From Rhodanobacter glycinis (GTDB taxonomy: Bacteria > Pseudomonadota > Gammaproteobacteria > Xanthomonadales > Rhodanobacteraceae): a stretch of 64,000 nt of DNA. Positions 32,869 through 42,073 of the stretch are shown piece by piece. The first letter of the stretch is position 1. Each line of letters opens with the position of its first letter. The notes beneath the pieces are model-generated. The model was not told the DNA's origin. It saw nothing but the letters and a program-made list of their open reading frames with translations, and ran no database searches. The stretch lies in the NCBI RefSeq assembly GCF_900114325.1, contig NZ_FOSR01000003.1, forward strand, positions 62,001 to 126,000, read 5' to 3'. A program made the position numbers and the translations under genes.

Positions 32869-34139
32869 GCGCCACCACGCGCGTACTGTCGGGTCTCGCG
32901 GCCGGCGCACTGGTGGGTCTGGCGCTTGCGGCGTGGGCGCCGGCATGGGCGGCGCACGCCGCGGATGTCGCGCAGCCGATCGGCCACCTGTGGTTGAACG
33001 CCTTGCAGATGACGGTGGTGCCGCTGGTGCTGGCGCTGGTGGTGGTGGGCGTGAATACCGCCAGCGACGCGGCGGCTTCCGGACGCATCGCGCGGCGCAC
33101 GCTGGTCACCATCATCGTGCTGCTGGCCGGTGGTGCGGCAGTGGCGGCACTGGTCGCGCCGCCGCTGTTTGCATTGTTTCCGCACAACCCCGAATTGGGT
33201 GCGGTGCTGGCTGGCCACGCGGCGCAGGCGCCGTCCGGGGCCGTGCCCGGTTGGTCCCACTGGTTCGAGGACATCGTGCCGAGCAATGCCCTGATGGCCG
33301 CGGCGCAGAGCGCGATGTTGCCGCTGGTGGTGTTCGCGTTGTTTCTGGGGTTTGCACTGACCCGGTTGCAGGCCTCGCGGCGTGCCTTGCTGGTGGAATT
33401 CTTCCAGGCAGTGGCGGACGCGATGATCGTGATCGTGCGCTGGGTGCTGTGGCTGGCGCCGCTGGGCGTGTTCGCGCTGATCCTGGCGGTGTGCGCGCGT
33501 GCCGGCGTGGGCATGGTGCGCGCGTTGGGCGTGTACGTGTTGACCGAGATCCTGCTCTACCTGCTGGTGACCGCGTTGATGCTGCCGGTGGCGGTGCTGT
33601 GGGGCGGCGAGCGCTTGCGCCGATTCGTCGTCGCGCTGGCGCCGGCGCAGGCGGTGGCGGCCAGCACGCAATCGTCGCTGGCGTCGTTGCCGGCGATGCT
33701 GGAAAGCGCGGAAGAGCGGCTCGGTTATCCACCGCAGGTGAATGCGCTGGTGTTGCCGATGGCGGTGTCGCTGTGTCGCCTCACCAGCCCGGTGCAATAC
33801 GTGGCCTCGGCCTGCTTCATCGCCTGGGCCAGCGGCATCGACCTCAGCGCGGCGCAACTGATTGCCGGCGCGGCGCTGGCCGTGGTGATCAGCCTGGGCT
33901 CGGTCGGCCTGCCCGGGCAGGTCACCTTCATGGCCACCAACCTGCCGGTGGCGCAAGCCATGGGCGTGCCGCTGGGGCCGCTGGGCCTGATGCTTGCCGT
34001 CGACACGCTGCCGGATGTCTTCGCCACGCTGGGCAACGTCACCGCCGACCTCACCGTGAACAGCGTGGTGGTGCGGCAGTCGCGCCGCGATGCGGCCGGG
34101 CCGCCTCCCGGCATGCAGCAAGAGGCCGGAACGGAGTGA
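32865..34139 (+). CDS. Dicarboxylate/amino acid:cation symporter (DAACS family)
   Basis: 424 residues with about eight transmembrane helices plus re-entrant loops. The serine-rich hairpin is STQSSLASLPAMLES and the substrate/cation region shows LPMAVSLCRLTSPVQYVA and a later SLGSVGLPGQVTFM; both are recognisable for the GltP/DctA family but diverge from the standard glutamate-binding consensus. It would carry an amino acid or dicarboxylate across the inner membrane with Na+ or H+. In context, D/L-Glu, Ala or DAP are candidate cargoes. ATG 32865 overlaps the YkuD gene stop. Confidence 0.88.
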   Translation: MSATTRVLSGLAAGALVGLALAAWAPAWAAHAADVAQPIGHLWLNALQMTVVPLVLALVVVGVNTASDAAASGRIARRTLVTIIVLLAGGAAVAALVAPPLFALFPHNPELGAVLAGHAAQAPSGAVPGWSHWFEDIVPSNALMAAAQSAMLPLVVFALFLGFALTRLQASRRALLVEFFQAVADAMIVIVRWVLWLAPLGVFALILAVCARAGVGMVRALGVYVLTEILLYLLVTALMLPVAVLWGGERLRRFVVALAPAQAVAASTQSSLASLPAMLESAEERLGYPPQVNALVLPMAVSLCRLTSPVQYVASACFIAWASGIDLSAAQLIAGAALAVVISLGSVGLPGQVTFMATNLPVAQAMGVPLGPLGLMLAVDTLPDVFATLGNVTADLTVNSVVVRQSRRDAAGPPPGMQQEAGTE

Positions 34140-34204
34140 CCCGGCCTCGACCCGAACCGCAGGATTTACCTTGAACTGCTCCCGCAGGAAAACTCGAATA
34201 ACTC

Positions 34205-34232
34205 CGTCATTCCAGCGAAAGCTGGAATGACG
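34205..34232. repeat. Palindromic repeat, family C (copy 3)
   Basis: A perfect hairpin with 12-bp arms cgtcattccagc / gctggaatgacg and a gaaa tetraloop, 65 bases after the symporter stop. It may also act as a 3' hairpin. Confidence 0.85.
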
Positions 34233-34290
34233 CATCAATGGAATTATTCGGGTTTCCCTGCAGGAGGGAACGTCTGGACGGAATGCCGAT

Positions 34291-35427
34291 ATGCATGAGA
34301 ACACATTCGACGCCATCGTCATCGGCGCCGGCATGGCCGGTGCCTCGGTGGCCTGGTTTCTGGCGCCGCACGCGCGCGTGCTGGTGCTGGAGCGCGAGGC
34401 GTGGCCGGGCGTGCATTCCACCGGCCGCTCGGCGGCCTTGTTCAGCGAAACCTATGGCTCTGCCCAGGTGCGTGCGCTGACGCGTGCCACGCGTCCGTTT
34501 CTGGAACGCCCGCCGAGCGGCTTCGCCGCGCATCCCATCCTCACGCCGCGCGGCACCGTGGTGATCGGCTCGGCGGAGCAGGCCGACCAGGTGCGGGCGA
34601 TGCACGATGCCAACGCGCCGTTTGTCAGCGACCTGCACCTGCTGGGTACCGACGCCTTGCTCGGCATGGTGCCGGTGCTGCGACCGGAAGCGGCATGCCT
34701 CGGCCTGTACGAGCCGGGCTCTGCCGACATCGACGTCAACGAGCTGCACCAGGGTTTCCTGCGCGGACTGCGCGAGCGCGGCGGGCAACTGCTGGCGAAT
34801 GCCGACATCCGCACGATCGAGCGCGCGCAAGGGCACTGGGAGATCGATTGCGGTGAGTCGCGATTCCGCGCGCCGCTGCTGCTCGACGCGGCGGGGGCGT
34901 GGGCCGATGACGTGGCGCGCCTGGCCGGCGTCGCTCCGCTGGGACTGCAGCCGAAGCGACGCTCGGCCTTTCTGTTCGAACCGCCGGAAGGCATGGCCAC
35001 GGCAAGCTGGCCGTTCGTGATGGCGGCCGACGAAAGCTGCTACTTCAAGCCCGATGCCGGCCTGTTGCTCGGCTCGCCCGCCAATGCCGATCCGGTGCCG
35101 CCACACGATGTGCAGCCGGAAGAGTTCGACATCGCGCTGGGCATTCATCGCATCGAGGAAATCACCACGATGACGATCCGCCGGCCGACCCGAAGCTGGG
35201 CCGGCCTGCGCTCCTTCGTGCCGGACGGCAACCTGGTGGGCGGTTTCGCGCCGGACGCGGAAGGCTTCTTCTGGGTCGCGGCGCAAGGTGGCTACGGCAT
35301 CCAGACCAGTGCGGCGATGGCCGAGGCCTGCGCGCAACTGGTGCTGGGTCGTGCGTTGTCGGCGCATCTGCAGGACGCGGGCATTTCCGCCGCGCTGCTG
35401 GCGCCGCGCCAGGGCGCGACGCCATGA
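34291..35427 (+). CDS. FAD-dependent D-amino-acid oxidase/dehydrogenase-like enzyme
   Basis: 378 residues of the DAO (DadA/glycine-oxidase/ThiO) fold. The N-terminal dinucleotide-binding motif is VIGAGMAGASVAWFL, followed by the STGRSAALFSETYG loop near FAD, and the C-terminal FAD loop is FVPDGNLVGGFAP...FWVAAQGGYGIQTS. No signal peptide, so cytoplasmic or peripheral. The family oxidises D-amino acids or other small amines; D-Ala or D-Glu released by the neighbouring peptidases are natural substrates, but this is contextual. Ends the plus-strand arm, facing the convergent alpha-galactosidase gene 13 bases away. Confidence 0.85.
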   Translation: MHENTFDAIVIGAGMAGASVAWFLAPHARVLVLEREAWPGVHSTGRSAALFSETYGSAQVRALTRATRPFLERPPSGFAAHPILTPRGTVVIGSAEQADQVRAMHDANAPFVSDLHLLGTDALLGMVPVLRPEAACLGLYEPGSADIDVNELHQGFLRGLRERGGQLLANADIRTIERAQGHWEIDCGESRFRAPLLLDAAGAWADDVARLAGVAPLGLQPKRRSAFLFEPPEGMATASWPFVMAADESCYFKPDAGLLLGSPANADPVPPHDVQPEEFDIALGIHRIEEITTMTIRRPTRSWAGLRSFVPDGNLVGGFAPDAEGFFWVAAQGGYGIQTSAAMAEACAQLVLGRALSAHLQDAGISAALLAPRQGATP

Positions 35428-35439
35428 GTTGACCGTGTC

Positions 35440-36666
35440 TCAGCCGGGAGTCCCGGTGTCGGCTGGCGCTTTGCCGGCCCATACGCGGAACATGGCCACC
35501 GCGTGGGTGGGCACGTCGGCTTCGATGGCACCGGCGCTGGTCGAACTATGGTGTTGCCACAGGTCGCGCACGGTATAGCTTGAAGCCGACTTCAAGCCGA
35601 TCGCCGTTGCGCTGGTGGCGATGTGCAGCGGACCGCTGCCGCGGTTGAGCAGGATCACCGCCACCGAACCGTCGGACATCGGCTTGGCCCAGACGTCGGC
35701 GTTGCCGTCGCGGTGCACGCGATAGCCCTGGCGACCACCCCAGTCCTGGTCCACCGCGATCACTTCGCGGTTGGTCAGGATCGCGCGCACGTCCTTCGAC
35801 ATCTTGCGCAGGTCATTGCCTGCGATCAGCGGCGCGTTGAGCAAGGCCCACAGGCTGAAGTGCGCACGGTTTTCGTCGTTGTTGAGGTAGCCGTTGCCCA
35901 CTTCCAGCATGTCCGGGTCGTTCCACGCGCCTGGGCGGGAGGCGTGCGACAGCGCGGCCTGCTGGTCGAGGATGTCCAGGATGCCCTGGGGATAGCCGTT
36001 GGCCGGCTGGTCGGTATGCCAGCGCGGGGTGATGTCCTGGGTGGTGCGCCACGAGTTGCCGATGGCCTGCGCCCAGTTCCATGGCGACTGATTACCCCAT
36101 TCGCACAGGCTGTAGACGATCGGGCGCCCGGTCGCGCGCAGCGCATCGCGCATGGCGGTGTAGCGTTGCGGATAGGTCTCGCCGCGGTAGTCGCCGCAGT
36201 TGTCGTATTTGAGGTAATCCACGCCCCAGCGTGCGAACTCCTTCGCGTCCTGCTTCTCGTGACCGAGGCTGCCGGGGTAACCGGCGCAGGTGATGGTGCC
36301 GGCCGACTCGTAGATGCCGAGTTTCAGCCCCTTGCGGTGCACGTAGTCGGCCACCGCCTTGATGCCCTGCGGGAACTTCGCCGGGTCCGCCACCAGCTCG
36401 CCGTGCGGCCCGCGCTGCTTGAGCAGCCAGCAGTCGTCGATGTTGACGTAACGGTAGCCGGCCGCCTTCATGCCGGAGCTGACCATGATGTCGGCAGTGG
36501 CCTCGATCAGCTTGGCGCTGACGTCGCAGTGGAACGTGTTCCAGCTGTTCCAGCCCATCGGCGGGGTGCGTGCAAGGCCGTTGTCGAGCGCATGTGCGGG
36601 CGTGTTGGCCAGCACGCAGAGCGCTGCGGCCAGAACCATCGATGGCAATTTTCGCCAGGCAATCAT
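35440..36666 (-). CDS. Secreted alpha-galactosidase, glycoside hydrolase family 27
   Basis: 408 residues with a signal peptide ending AHA. GH27 hallmarks: TPPMGWNSWNTFHCDV at the mature N-terminus, nucleophile D155 in DYLKYDNCGDY, and acid/base D250 in GAWNDPDMLEVGN, followed by a C-terminal beta-sandwich. It removes terminal alpha-galactosyl residues (alpha-N-acetylgalactosaminidases share the family). ATG 36666 has GGAG ten bases upstream; an ATG five codons earlier lacks one. It is divergent from the GH2 gene with two palindromic operators between them. Confidence 0.93.
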   Translation of the reverse strand: MIAWRKLPSMVLAAALCVLANTPAHALDNGLARTPPMGWNSWNTFHCDVSAKLIEATADIMVSSGMKAAGYRYVNIDDCWLLKQRGPHGELVADPAKFPQGIKAVADYVHRKGLKLGIYESAGTITCAGYPGSLGHEKQDAKEFARWGVDYLKYDNCGDYRGETYPQRYTAMRDALRATGRPIVYSLCEWGNQSPWNWAQAIGNSWRTTQDITPRWHTDQPANGYPQGILDILDQQAALSHASRPGAWNDPDMLEVGNGYLNNDENRAHFSLWALLNAPLIAGNDLRKMSKDVRAILTNREVIAVDQDWGGRQGYRVHRDGNADVWAKPMSDGSVAVILLNRGSGPLHIATSATAIGLKSASSYTVRDLWQHHSSTSAGAIEADVPTHAVAMFRVWAGKAPADTGTPG

Positions 36667-36730
36667 CAGGGGATTCTCCATGCGGCGGTGGCAGTGGTGG
36701 GGCAGGTCGACAGTTTGCAACCACCATGCT

Positions 36731-36753
36731 GGACATTTGTCGGACAATTGTCC
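36731..36753. promoter_or_regulatory. Tandem palindromic operator between GH27 and GH2 genes
   Basis: Two abutting 12-bp sites, ggacatttgtcg (36731-36742) and ggacaattgtcc (36742-36753); the second is a perfect palindrome. An overlapping register reads ttgtcggacaa, like operators of GntR-type regulators. The location midway between two divergent glycosidase genes fits joint repression. Confidence 0.6.
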
Positions 36754-36809
36754 ACCCTCGGGCATGGCGGTGCCTTCGCCGCATCGACATGACCACGAGG
36801 AGAGGGCGG

Positions 36810-38678
36810 ATGATCGGCAGTATCGGGATGCGGCGCATGGGCGCCAGCCTTGGGTTGGCCATGGCAATGGGTTTCGTCGTGCCGGCGATGGCGGCACCGG
36901 ATCAAGTGGCCACCTGGTCCGGCAAGATGGCCCCACTGGCTACGCCGTGGACGGCCGAAGTGTCGCCTCGCAATGCCTTGCCCGATTATCCGCGCCCGCA
37001 ACTGGCTCGCCCCTCGCTGGCGCACCCGCAGTGGCTGAACCTCAACGGCTTGTGGCAGTACGCGGCGACTGATGGCAAGGCCGCGCCACCGTTCGGCAAG
37101 ACCCTGGCGGGGAAGGTGCTGGTGCCGTATCCGATCGAGTCGGTGTTGTCGGGTGTGCAGAAGCATGCGGACTTCATGTTCTACCGCCGGCTGGTGACGA
37201 TTCCCGCCGGCTTCACCGCGCATGGCCAGCACGTGCGCCTGAATTTCGGCGCGGTGGACCGCGAGGCCACGGTCTACGTCAACGGCAAGCAGGTGGCGCA
37301 CCATGTCGGCGGCTACACCTCGTTCAGCGCGGACATCACGCCCGAGCTGCGCGCGCACGGCCCACAGGAGATCGTCGTCGCCGTGCATGCGCCGGTGGAC
37401 GGCGCCAACGTGATGATCGGCAAGCAGCGGCTGAAGCCGAGCGGCATCTTCTACACCGCTGCCTCGGGCATCTGGCAGACGGCATGGCTGGAACCGGTGC
37501 CGGCCACCAGTCTGGCGCAACTGACCTTCACTCCTGCGCGCAGCCTGGATGCGTTCACCGTGACCGCGCGCGTGCATGGCGACGAGCATGCGGCGATGCT
37601 GCACGTCACCGCTTACGCGGACGGCAAGGCGGTGGGCGAGGCCAGCGGACCGGCCAACCAGCCGCTGCACCTGGCCATCGCGCATCCGCACTTGTGGAGC
37701 CCGCACGATCCGTTCCTGTACACCTTCAAGGCCGCGCTCGACGCGGGCGGGCAGAGCGATCACGCGACCAGCTACGCCGGCCTGCGCAGCATCGCCATTG
37801 CCAAGGTGGGCGGCCGCAATCGCATCGTGCTGAATGGCAAGCCGACCTTCCTGCTGGCCACGCTGGACCAGGGCTATTGGCCCGACGGCATCTACACCGC
37901 GCCCACCGACGCGGCGCTGAAGTTCGATATCCAGAAGACCAGGGACCTGGGCTTCAACACCATTCGCAAGCACATCAAGGTGGAACCGGCGCGCTGGTAT
38001 TACTGGGCCGACCGCATCGGCCTGATGGTGTGGCAGGACATGCCGGCGTTGCCCACCGGCAGCAACGACAAGCTCAGTGCCGCGGACAAGGCCAACTTCC
38101 GCGCCCAGGTCACCGCGATCGTCGATCAGCTCAAGGGCGAGACCTCGATCATCGGCTGGATTCCGTTCAACGAAGGCTGGGGCCAGTGGAGCATCCCGGC
38201 TGCCGCGGAGCTGGCGGCGCAGATCAAGCAACTCGATCCCTCGCGCCTGGTCGATGCACGCAGCGGCGCCAACTGCTGTGACATGAAGGGCGACCCGCAT
38301 GCCGGCGACGTGTATGACGTGCACGATTACCAGGGGCCCGGCCTGCCCAGCCCGGATGCGCAGCGCGCCGCCATCGATGGCGAACACGGCGGCCTGACCC
38401 TGGGCATTCCCGGTCACGTCTGGCCGAACACGCCGATCAATCCCTACGGCGCGGTGAAGGATCGCGCCGCACTGAACGCGGGCTACGTCGCCAACACCAA
38501 GGTGTTGCTCGACAAGGGCGTGCCCAAGGGCATGTCCGGCAGCGTCTACACCCAGATCACCGATGTCGAGGGCGAGCACAACGGCCTGTACACCTACGAC
38601 CGCAAGGTGGAAAAAGTGGACGAGGCGAAGGTACGCGCGATCAACCAGGCGGTGATCCGCGCCGGCGCACAGCCGTAG
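36810..38678 (+). CDS. Secreted glycoside hydrolase family 2 protein (beta-galactosidase-like)
   Basis: 622 residues. Signal peptide (LGLAMAMGFVVPAMA), a sugar-binding jelly-roll domain (about 60-215; RLNFGAVDREATVYVNGKQV), an immunoglobulin-like domain (about 215-315) and a TIM barrel with acid/base E455 in WIPFNEGWGQW; the nucleophile is likely the Glu of ITDVEGEHNG. ATG 36810 follows AGGAG at good spacing. GH2 includes beta-galactosidases, beta-mannosidases and beta-glucuronidases; specificity cannot be read here. The divergent pairing with an alpha-galactosidase suggests a galactoside- or galactomannan-type substrate. Confidence 0.9.
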   Translation: MIGSIGMRRMGASLGLAMAMGFVVPAMAAPDQVATWSGKMAPLATPWTAEVSPRNALPDYPRPQLARPSLAHPQWLNLNGLWQYAATDGKAAPPFGKTLAGKVLVPYPIESVLSGVQKHADFMFYRRLVTIPAGFTAHGQHVRLNFGAVDREATVYVNGKQVAHHVGGYTSFSADITPELRAHGPQEIVVAVHAPVDGANVMIGKQRLKPSGIFYTAASGIWQTAWLEPVPATSLAQLTFTPARSLDAFTVTARVHGDEHAAMLHVTAYADGKAVGEASGPANQPLHLAIAHPHLWSPHDPFLYTFKAALDAGGQSDHATSYAGLRSIAIAKVGGRNRIVLNGKPTFLLATLDQGYWPDGIYTAPTDAALKFDIQKTRDLGFNTIRKHIKVEPARWYYWADRIGLMVWQDMPALPTGSNDKLSAADKANFRAQVTAIVDQLKGETSIIGWIPFNEGWGQWSIPAAAELAAQIKQLDPSRLVDARSGANCCDMKGDPHAGDVYDVHDYQGPGLPSPDAQRAAIDGEHGGLTLGIPGHVWPNTPINPYGAVKDRAALNAGYVANTKVLLDKGVPKGMSGSVYTQITDVEGEHNGLYTYDRKVEKVDEAKVRAINQAVIRAGAQP

Positions 38679-38835
38679 CCGGCAGCAGCGCTTGTGCCGC
38701 AGGGCCGCTTCGCGGGAGCGCTGGACGCTGCATCACCACGTGAGCGATACCTGCCGTGCAACGTGTGGTCTTGTCGGCCACCAGCCTGCAAGCGCGGAGG
38801 GCTTCGGTTTCCCATCATCTGATCGAGGTGCGTCG

Positions 38836-39693
38836 ATGAAAAAACTTCTGTTGCCATGCCTGTCCGTGTTGCTTGCTGGCATCGCGGCACCCGCGCTGGC
38901 CGCCGGGCCGACCCACGGTGCGACCTACGTCGCCATGGGCAGTTCGTTCGCGTCCGGGCCCGGCGTGGCGACGCGCGTGCCGGGCAGTCCGCCAGGTTGC
39001 GCGCGCTCGACGGCCGACTACGCGCATGTGCTGGCGCGCAAGCGCGGTTTGCACTTGGTGGACATGACCTGCGCCGGCGCGACGACCGCGGACATCCTGG
39101 ACAGGTCGCAGGCCGGGCAGCCACCCGAAATCGATGCGGTGGATGCCGATACGCGCCTGGTCACGATCACCATAGGCGGCAACGATCTCGCCTACATCGG
39201 CAATCTGTGGGCCGAATCGTGCCTGCGTCGCCCCGACGCAGTGCCCGCTGCCTGGCATCCACAGGACTGCAAGGTGGTGCCCGAGGATCAGGTGCAGGCG
39301 GCGTCGCGCCGCTTGCCGATGCAGTTCCATCGCATCATCGCGCAGATCCGTGCGCGTGCGCCCCATGCCGAGATCGTGCTGGCCGATTACACCAACATTC
39401 TTCCGTCCCATGGCTCCTGCCCGCAGCGTTTGCCGTTGTCGCCGGAACAGATCGCGGCCGGGCGCCGCGTGGCCGCGCAACTGGCGCGAATCACCGCCGA
39501 GGCGGCGAAGGCCGATCACGTGAAGCTGGTCGCGGCTTCGGCCGTGACCATGGCTCATGACGTGTGTGCTGCCGATCCGTGGGTGTCCGGTTTCCGGTTT
39601 CCGCCGAACCCCCGCGTGTTCGCGCCGGTTCCCTATCACCCGACGGGCCAGGCCATGGCGGCTATCGCCGCAGCTGTCGATCGCGCGCTGTAG
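38836..39693 (+). CDS. Secreted SGNH/GDSL-type lipase or esterase
   Basis: 285 residues with a signal peptide (KKLLLPCLSVLLAGIAAPALA). The SGNH blocks are visible: block I as MGSSFASGPG, with the serine (S37) in a GSS rather than GDS context, block III as ITIGGNDLAYIG, and block V as PYHPTGQAMA with the catalytic His. Four to six cysteines suggest disulphides, as in Streptomyces-type secreted lipases. Substrate unknown. It stands alone between the GH2 gene and the Hsp70-like gene. Confidence 0.87.
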   Translation: MKKLLLPCLSVLLAGIAAPALAAGPTHGATYVAMGSSFASGPGVATRVPGSPPGCARSTADYAHVLARKRGLHLVDMTCAGATTADILDRSQAGQPPEIDAVDADTRLVTITIGGNDLAYIGNLWAESCLRRPDAVPAAWHPQDCKVVPEDQVQAASRRLPMQFHRIIAQIRARAPHAEIVLADYTNILPSHGSCPQRLPLSPEQIAAGRRVAAQLARITAEAAKADHVKLVAASAVTMAHDVCAADPWVSGFRFPPNPRVFAPVPYHPTGQAMAAIAAAVDRAL

Positions 39694-39856
39694 CGCGATC
39701 ACGTGGGGGCATCATCCGGCGGCCGACCCGGAGCGGCCGTCTGTCTGGTTGTCCGTCATCGCCGCGGGCACGCGCCGTCATGCGTCTGCGCGAGTCACCG
39801 GGATTACCCGATGCTGCCATAATGGCCGGCTTGCCCTTGCATCACGGTGGCATCGC

Positions 39857-41200
39857 ATGCGCATCGGAATCGATTTCGGAACCAGTTATTCGGCGGCGGC
39901 TGCGTTGGTGGGTGGACGGCTGGAGCTGATCCGCTTCGGCGACGCCAGGCAGTTCCGCACGGCGGTCTTCTTCCCGGAACAGATCCCCAACCCCGAGGAT
40001 TTTCAGCTCACCCCGGCACTGGCCGCGCAGGTGGAGTCGATCGTGCGTGCCTCGCGGCAGCAGCGTGCGCAGGCCACGGAAACGCAACTGCGGCGCGATG
40101 CGATCCGCGTGGTGCGGCGCCAGTGGATGGAGGAGCAGACGCGCAGCGCATCGACGGTGATCGATCGCTTCCAGCAGGCGCTGTTCGGCGAGGAGGCCGT
40201 CGAGGCCTATCTGGATGAAGGCGCCGGCCATCTGATCGAATCGCCGAAGTCGATGCTCGGCTACCGGCTCGATGCGCCGGTACGCAAGATCATCGTCAAC
40301 ATCGCCGCGCACATCCTTGAACACATGCGATTGGCCGCCACGCGCCAGCTTGGCGTGTCGGTGCGTGGCGTGGTGATCGGCCGGCCGGTGGAGTTCCGCA
40401 GCTCGATGGGTGCAGCCGGTGGCGAGCAGGCGCTGGAGCTGCTGCGCGAGGCGGCCGGCATGGCCGGCTTCGACGACGTCTCGTTCCTGGAGGAGCCGGC
40501 AGCCGCGGCGATGCACTACCACCTGCAACTGGCCGAGCGGCAGCGCACGCTGATCGTCGACATCGGCGGCGGCACCACCGACCTGGCCTGGGCCGAGCTG
40601 GGCGGTGGCGAGGCGCCGCACATCCATCGCAGCTGGGGCCTGACCAAGGGCGGCACCGATCTCGATATCGGCCTGAACCTGCACAGCTTCATGCCGCATT
40701 TCGGCAAGGGTGAGGCACCGATACCGGCCCACCATTTCGTGGAAGCGGCCAGCGTACACATCCTGCCCAAACAGCGCGAGTTCCGGCAGCAGAATTACCG
40801 GCTGGTCGACGAACCGTTCGGCTCGCGCCTGCGCGCACTGCAGGAACTCGGCGCCACCACGCGGCTGAACCGGCTGGCCGAGCGGATCAAGATCGAACTG
40901 GGCGAAGCCGCGCAGAGCCGTGCATTGCTGGACTTCATCGAAAACGACCTGGCCGTGGACGTGGACCGCGACGACTTCCTGCGCGGCGCCGACGATTTCC
41001 TCAAGCGGCTGCAGCAGTTGCTGGCACAGGCGCGCGAGGACATGGGCGAAGCGCCGGGCGGCATCTTCCTGACCGGCGGCAGCTCGCGTTCGCCACACCT
41101 GCAGGCTTGTGTGCAGGCATGTTTCCCGGAGATTCCGCTGGTGTGCGGCGAGGCCTCGCTGGGCGTGGTGTCGGGGCTGGCCGTGGCCGCCGCTGGTTGA
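39857..41200 (+). CDS. Hsp70-like protein (YegD family)
   Basis: 447 residues. The actin/Hsp70 ATPase fold is clear: IGIDFGTSYSAAA (phosphate 1), FLEEPAAAAMHYHL, LIVDIGGGTTDLAW (phosphate 2) and GIFLTGGSSRSPHLQ (adenosine motif). The protein stops after the ATPase region and lacks a normal substrate-binding beta domain, like E. coli YegD. Its biological role is not established for the family. ATG 39857 is chosen because it begins the phosphate-1 strand directly. Confidence 0.9.
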   Translation: MRIGIDFGTSYSAAAALVGGRLELIRFGDARQFRTAVFFPEQIPNPEDFQLTPALAAQVESIVRASRQQRAQATETQLRRDAIRVVRRQWMEEQTRSASTVIDRFQQALFGEEAVEAYLDEGAGHLIESPKSMLGYRLDAPVRKIIVNIAAHILEHMRLAATRQLGVSVRGVVIGRPVEFRSSMGAAGGEQALELLREAAGMAGFDDVSFLEEPAAAAMHYHLQLAERQRTLIVDIGGGTTDLAWAELGGGEAPHIHRSWGLTKGGTDLDIGLNLHSFMPHFGKGEAPIPAHHFVEAASVHILPKQREFRQQNYRLVDEPFGSRLRALQELGATTRLNRLAERIKIELGEAAQSRALLDFIENDLAVDVDRDDFLRGADDFLKRLQQLLAQAREDMGEAPGGIFLTGGSSRSPHLQACVQACFPEIPLVCGEASLGVVSGLAVAAAG

Positions 41201-41268
41201 GTTCATTGGCAGGTTCCGTCGCCACGGCTCGGCGATGTCATCTTCGAAATCTGCGCAAATACAGATGG

Positions 41269-41343
41269 ATGGCCAAATGGCAGGGGTGGGAGCCACGCCT
41301 GAACGCGCCGGATTCAGCTTGGTTCACGGGCGGCAATGCGTGA
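41269..41343 (+). CDS. trpL: Possible tryptophan-rich leader peptide of trpGDC
   Basis: A 24-codon frame with tryptophan codons at positions 4, 7 and 18 lies 130 bases upstream of trpG. In Pseudomonas, trpGDC is controlled by attenuation, so a leader is expected in principle. Against it: the tryptophans are not adjacent, the ribosome binding site is poor, and the downstream hairpin (ggccc/gggcc at about 41427-41442) lacks a following T-run. Confidence 0.3.
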   Translation: MAKWQGWEPRLNAPDSAWFTGGNA

Positions 41344-41473
41344 AAATGGCCTCTGCTGCGACAAAGGTGCATCGCCATATCCCTGCGCCCATGGGAAATG
41401 CGGGTATGGTGGCGCCAATGAGTCCGGCCCTTCAGCGGGCCGTGGCACCAAAAATCATGGGATGTATTCCGAC

Positions 41474-42073
41474 ATGCTGCTGATGATCGACAATTACGAC
41501 AGCTTCACCTTCAACCTCGTGCAGTACCTGGGCGAGCTGGGGCAGGAGGTGAAGGTGGTGCGCAATGATGCGCTGGACGTGGCGGGCATCCGTGCGCTGA
41601 AGCCGGCGCACATCATGATTTCGCCCGGGCCGGGTACGCCGGACGACGCGGGCGTGTCGCTGGACCTGCTGCGCGAGTTGTCCGGCGAGATTCCGATCTT
41701 TGGCGTGTGCCTGGGGCATCAGGCGATCGGGCAGGCGTTCGGCGGCCGGGTGATTCGCGCCAAGCAGATCATGCACGGCAAGATTTCGCCGGTACGCCAT
41801 CGCGGCGAGGGCGTGTTCGCCGGCTTGCCCGATCCGTTCGAGGCCACGCGTTACCACTCGCTGGTGGTGGAGCAGTCGTCGCTGCCGGACTGCCTGGAAG
41901 TGACGGCGTGGACCGAGAACGCGGATGGCTCCATCGACGAGATCATGGGCCTGCGCCACAAGACGTTGCCGGTCGAAGGCGTGCAATTCCATCCGGAATC
42001 GATCCTGACCCAGCGCGGTCACGACCTGCTGGCCAACTTCCTCGGCTTGCCGCGGCGGATGCTGGCGGCATGA
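41474..42073 (+). CDS. trpG: Anthranilate synthase component II (glutamine amidotransferase)
   Basis: 199 residues. Class I glutamine amidotransferase that supplies ammonia to TrpE. Catalytic Cys in [12 protein letters not shown] and the His/Glu pair in [11 protein letters not shown] are present, with the N-terminal [16 protein letters not shown]. The ATG at 41474 gives the family-typical MLLMIDNYD start; an ATG four codons upstream is possible. Its stop overlaps trpD by 4 bases. Confidence 0.96.
   Translation: MLLMIDNYDSFTFNLVQYLGELGQEVKVVRNDALDVAGIRALKPAHIMISPGPGTPDDAGVSLDLLRELSGEIPIFGVCLGHQAIGQAFGGRVIRAKQIMHGKISPVRHRGEGVFAGLPDPFEATRYHSLVVEQSSLPDCLEVTAWTENADGSIDEIMGLRHKTLPVEGVQFHPESILTQRGHDLLANFLGLPRRMLAA

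Noticed and set aside
27323-35427. MurNAc/anhydro-MurNAc recycling operon
   Set aside because: The regulator is RpiR/MurR-like, but no MurQ, AnmK, NagZ or PTS gene occurs; all enzymes act on the peptide part or on amino acids.
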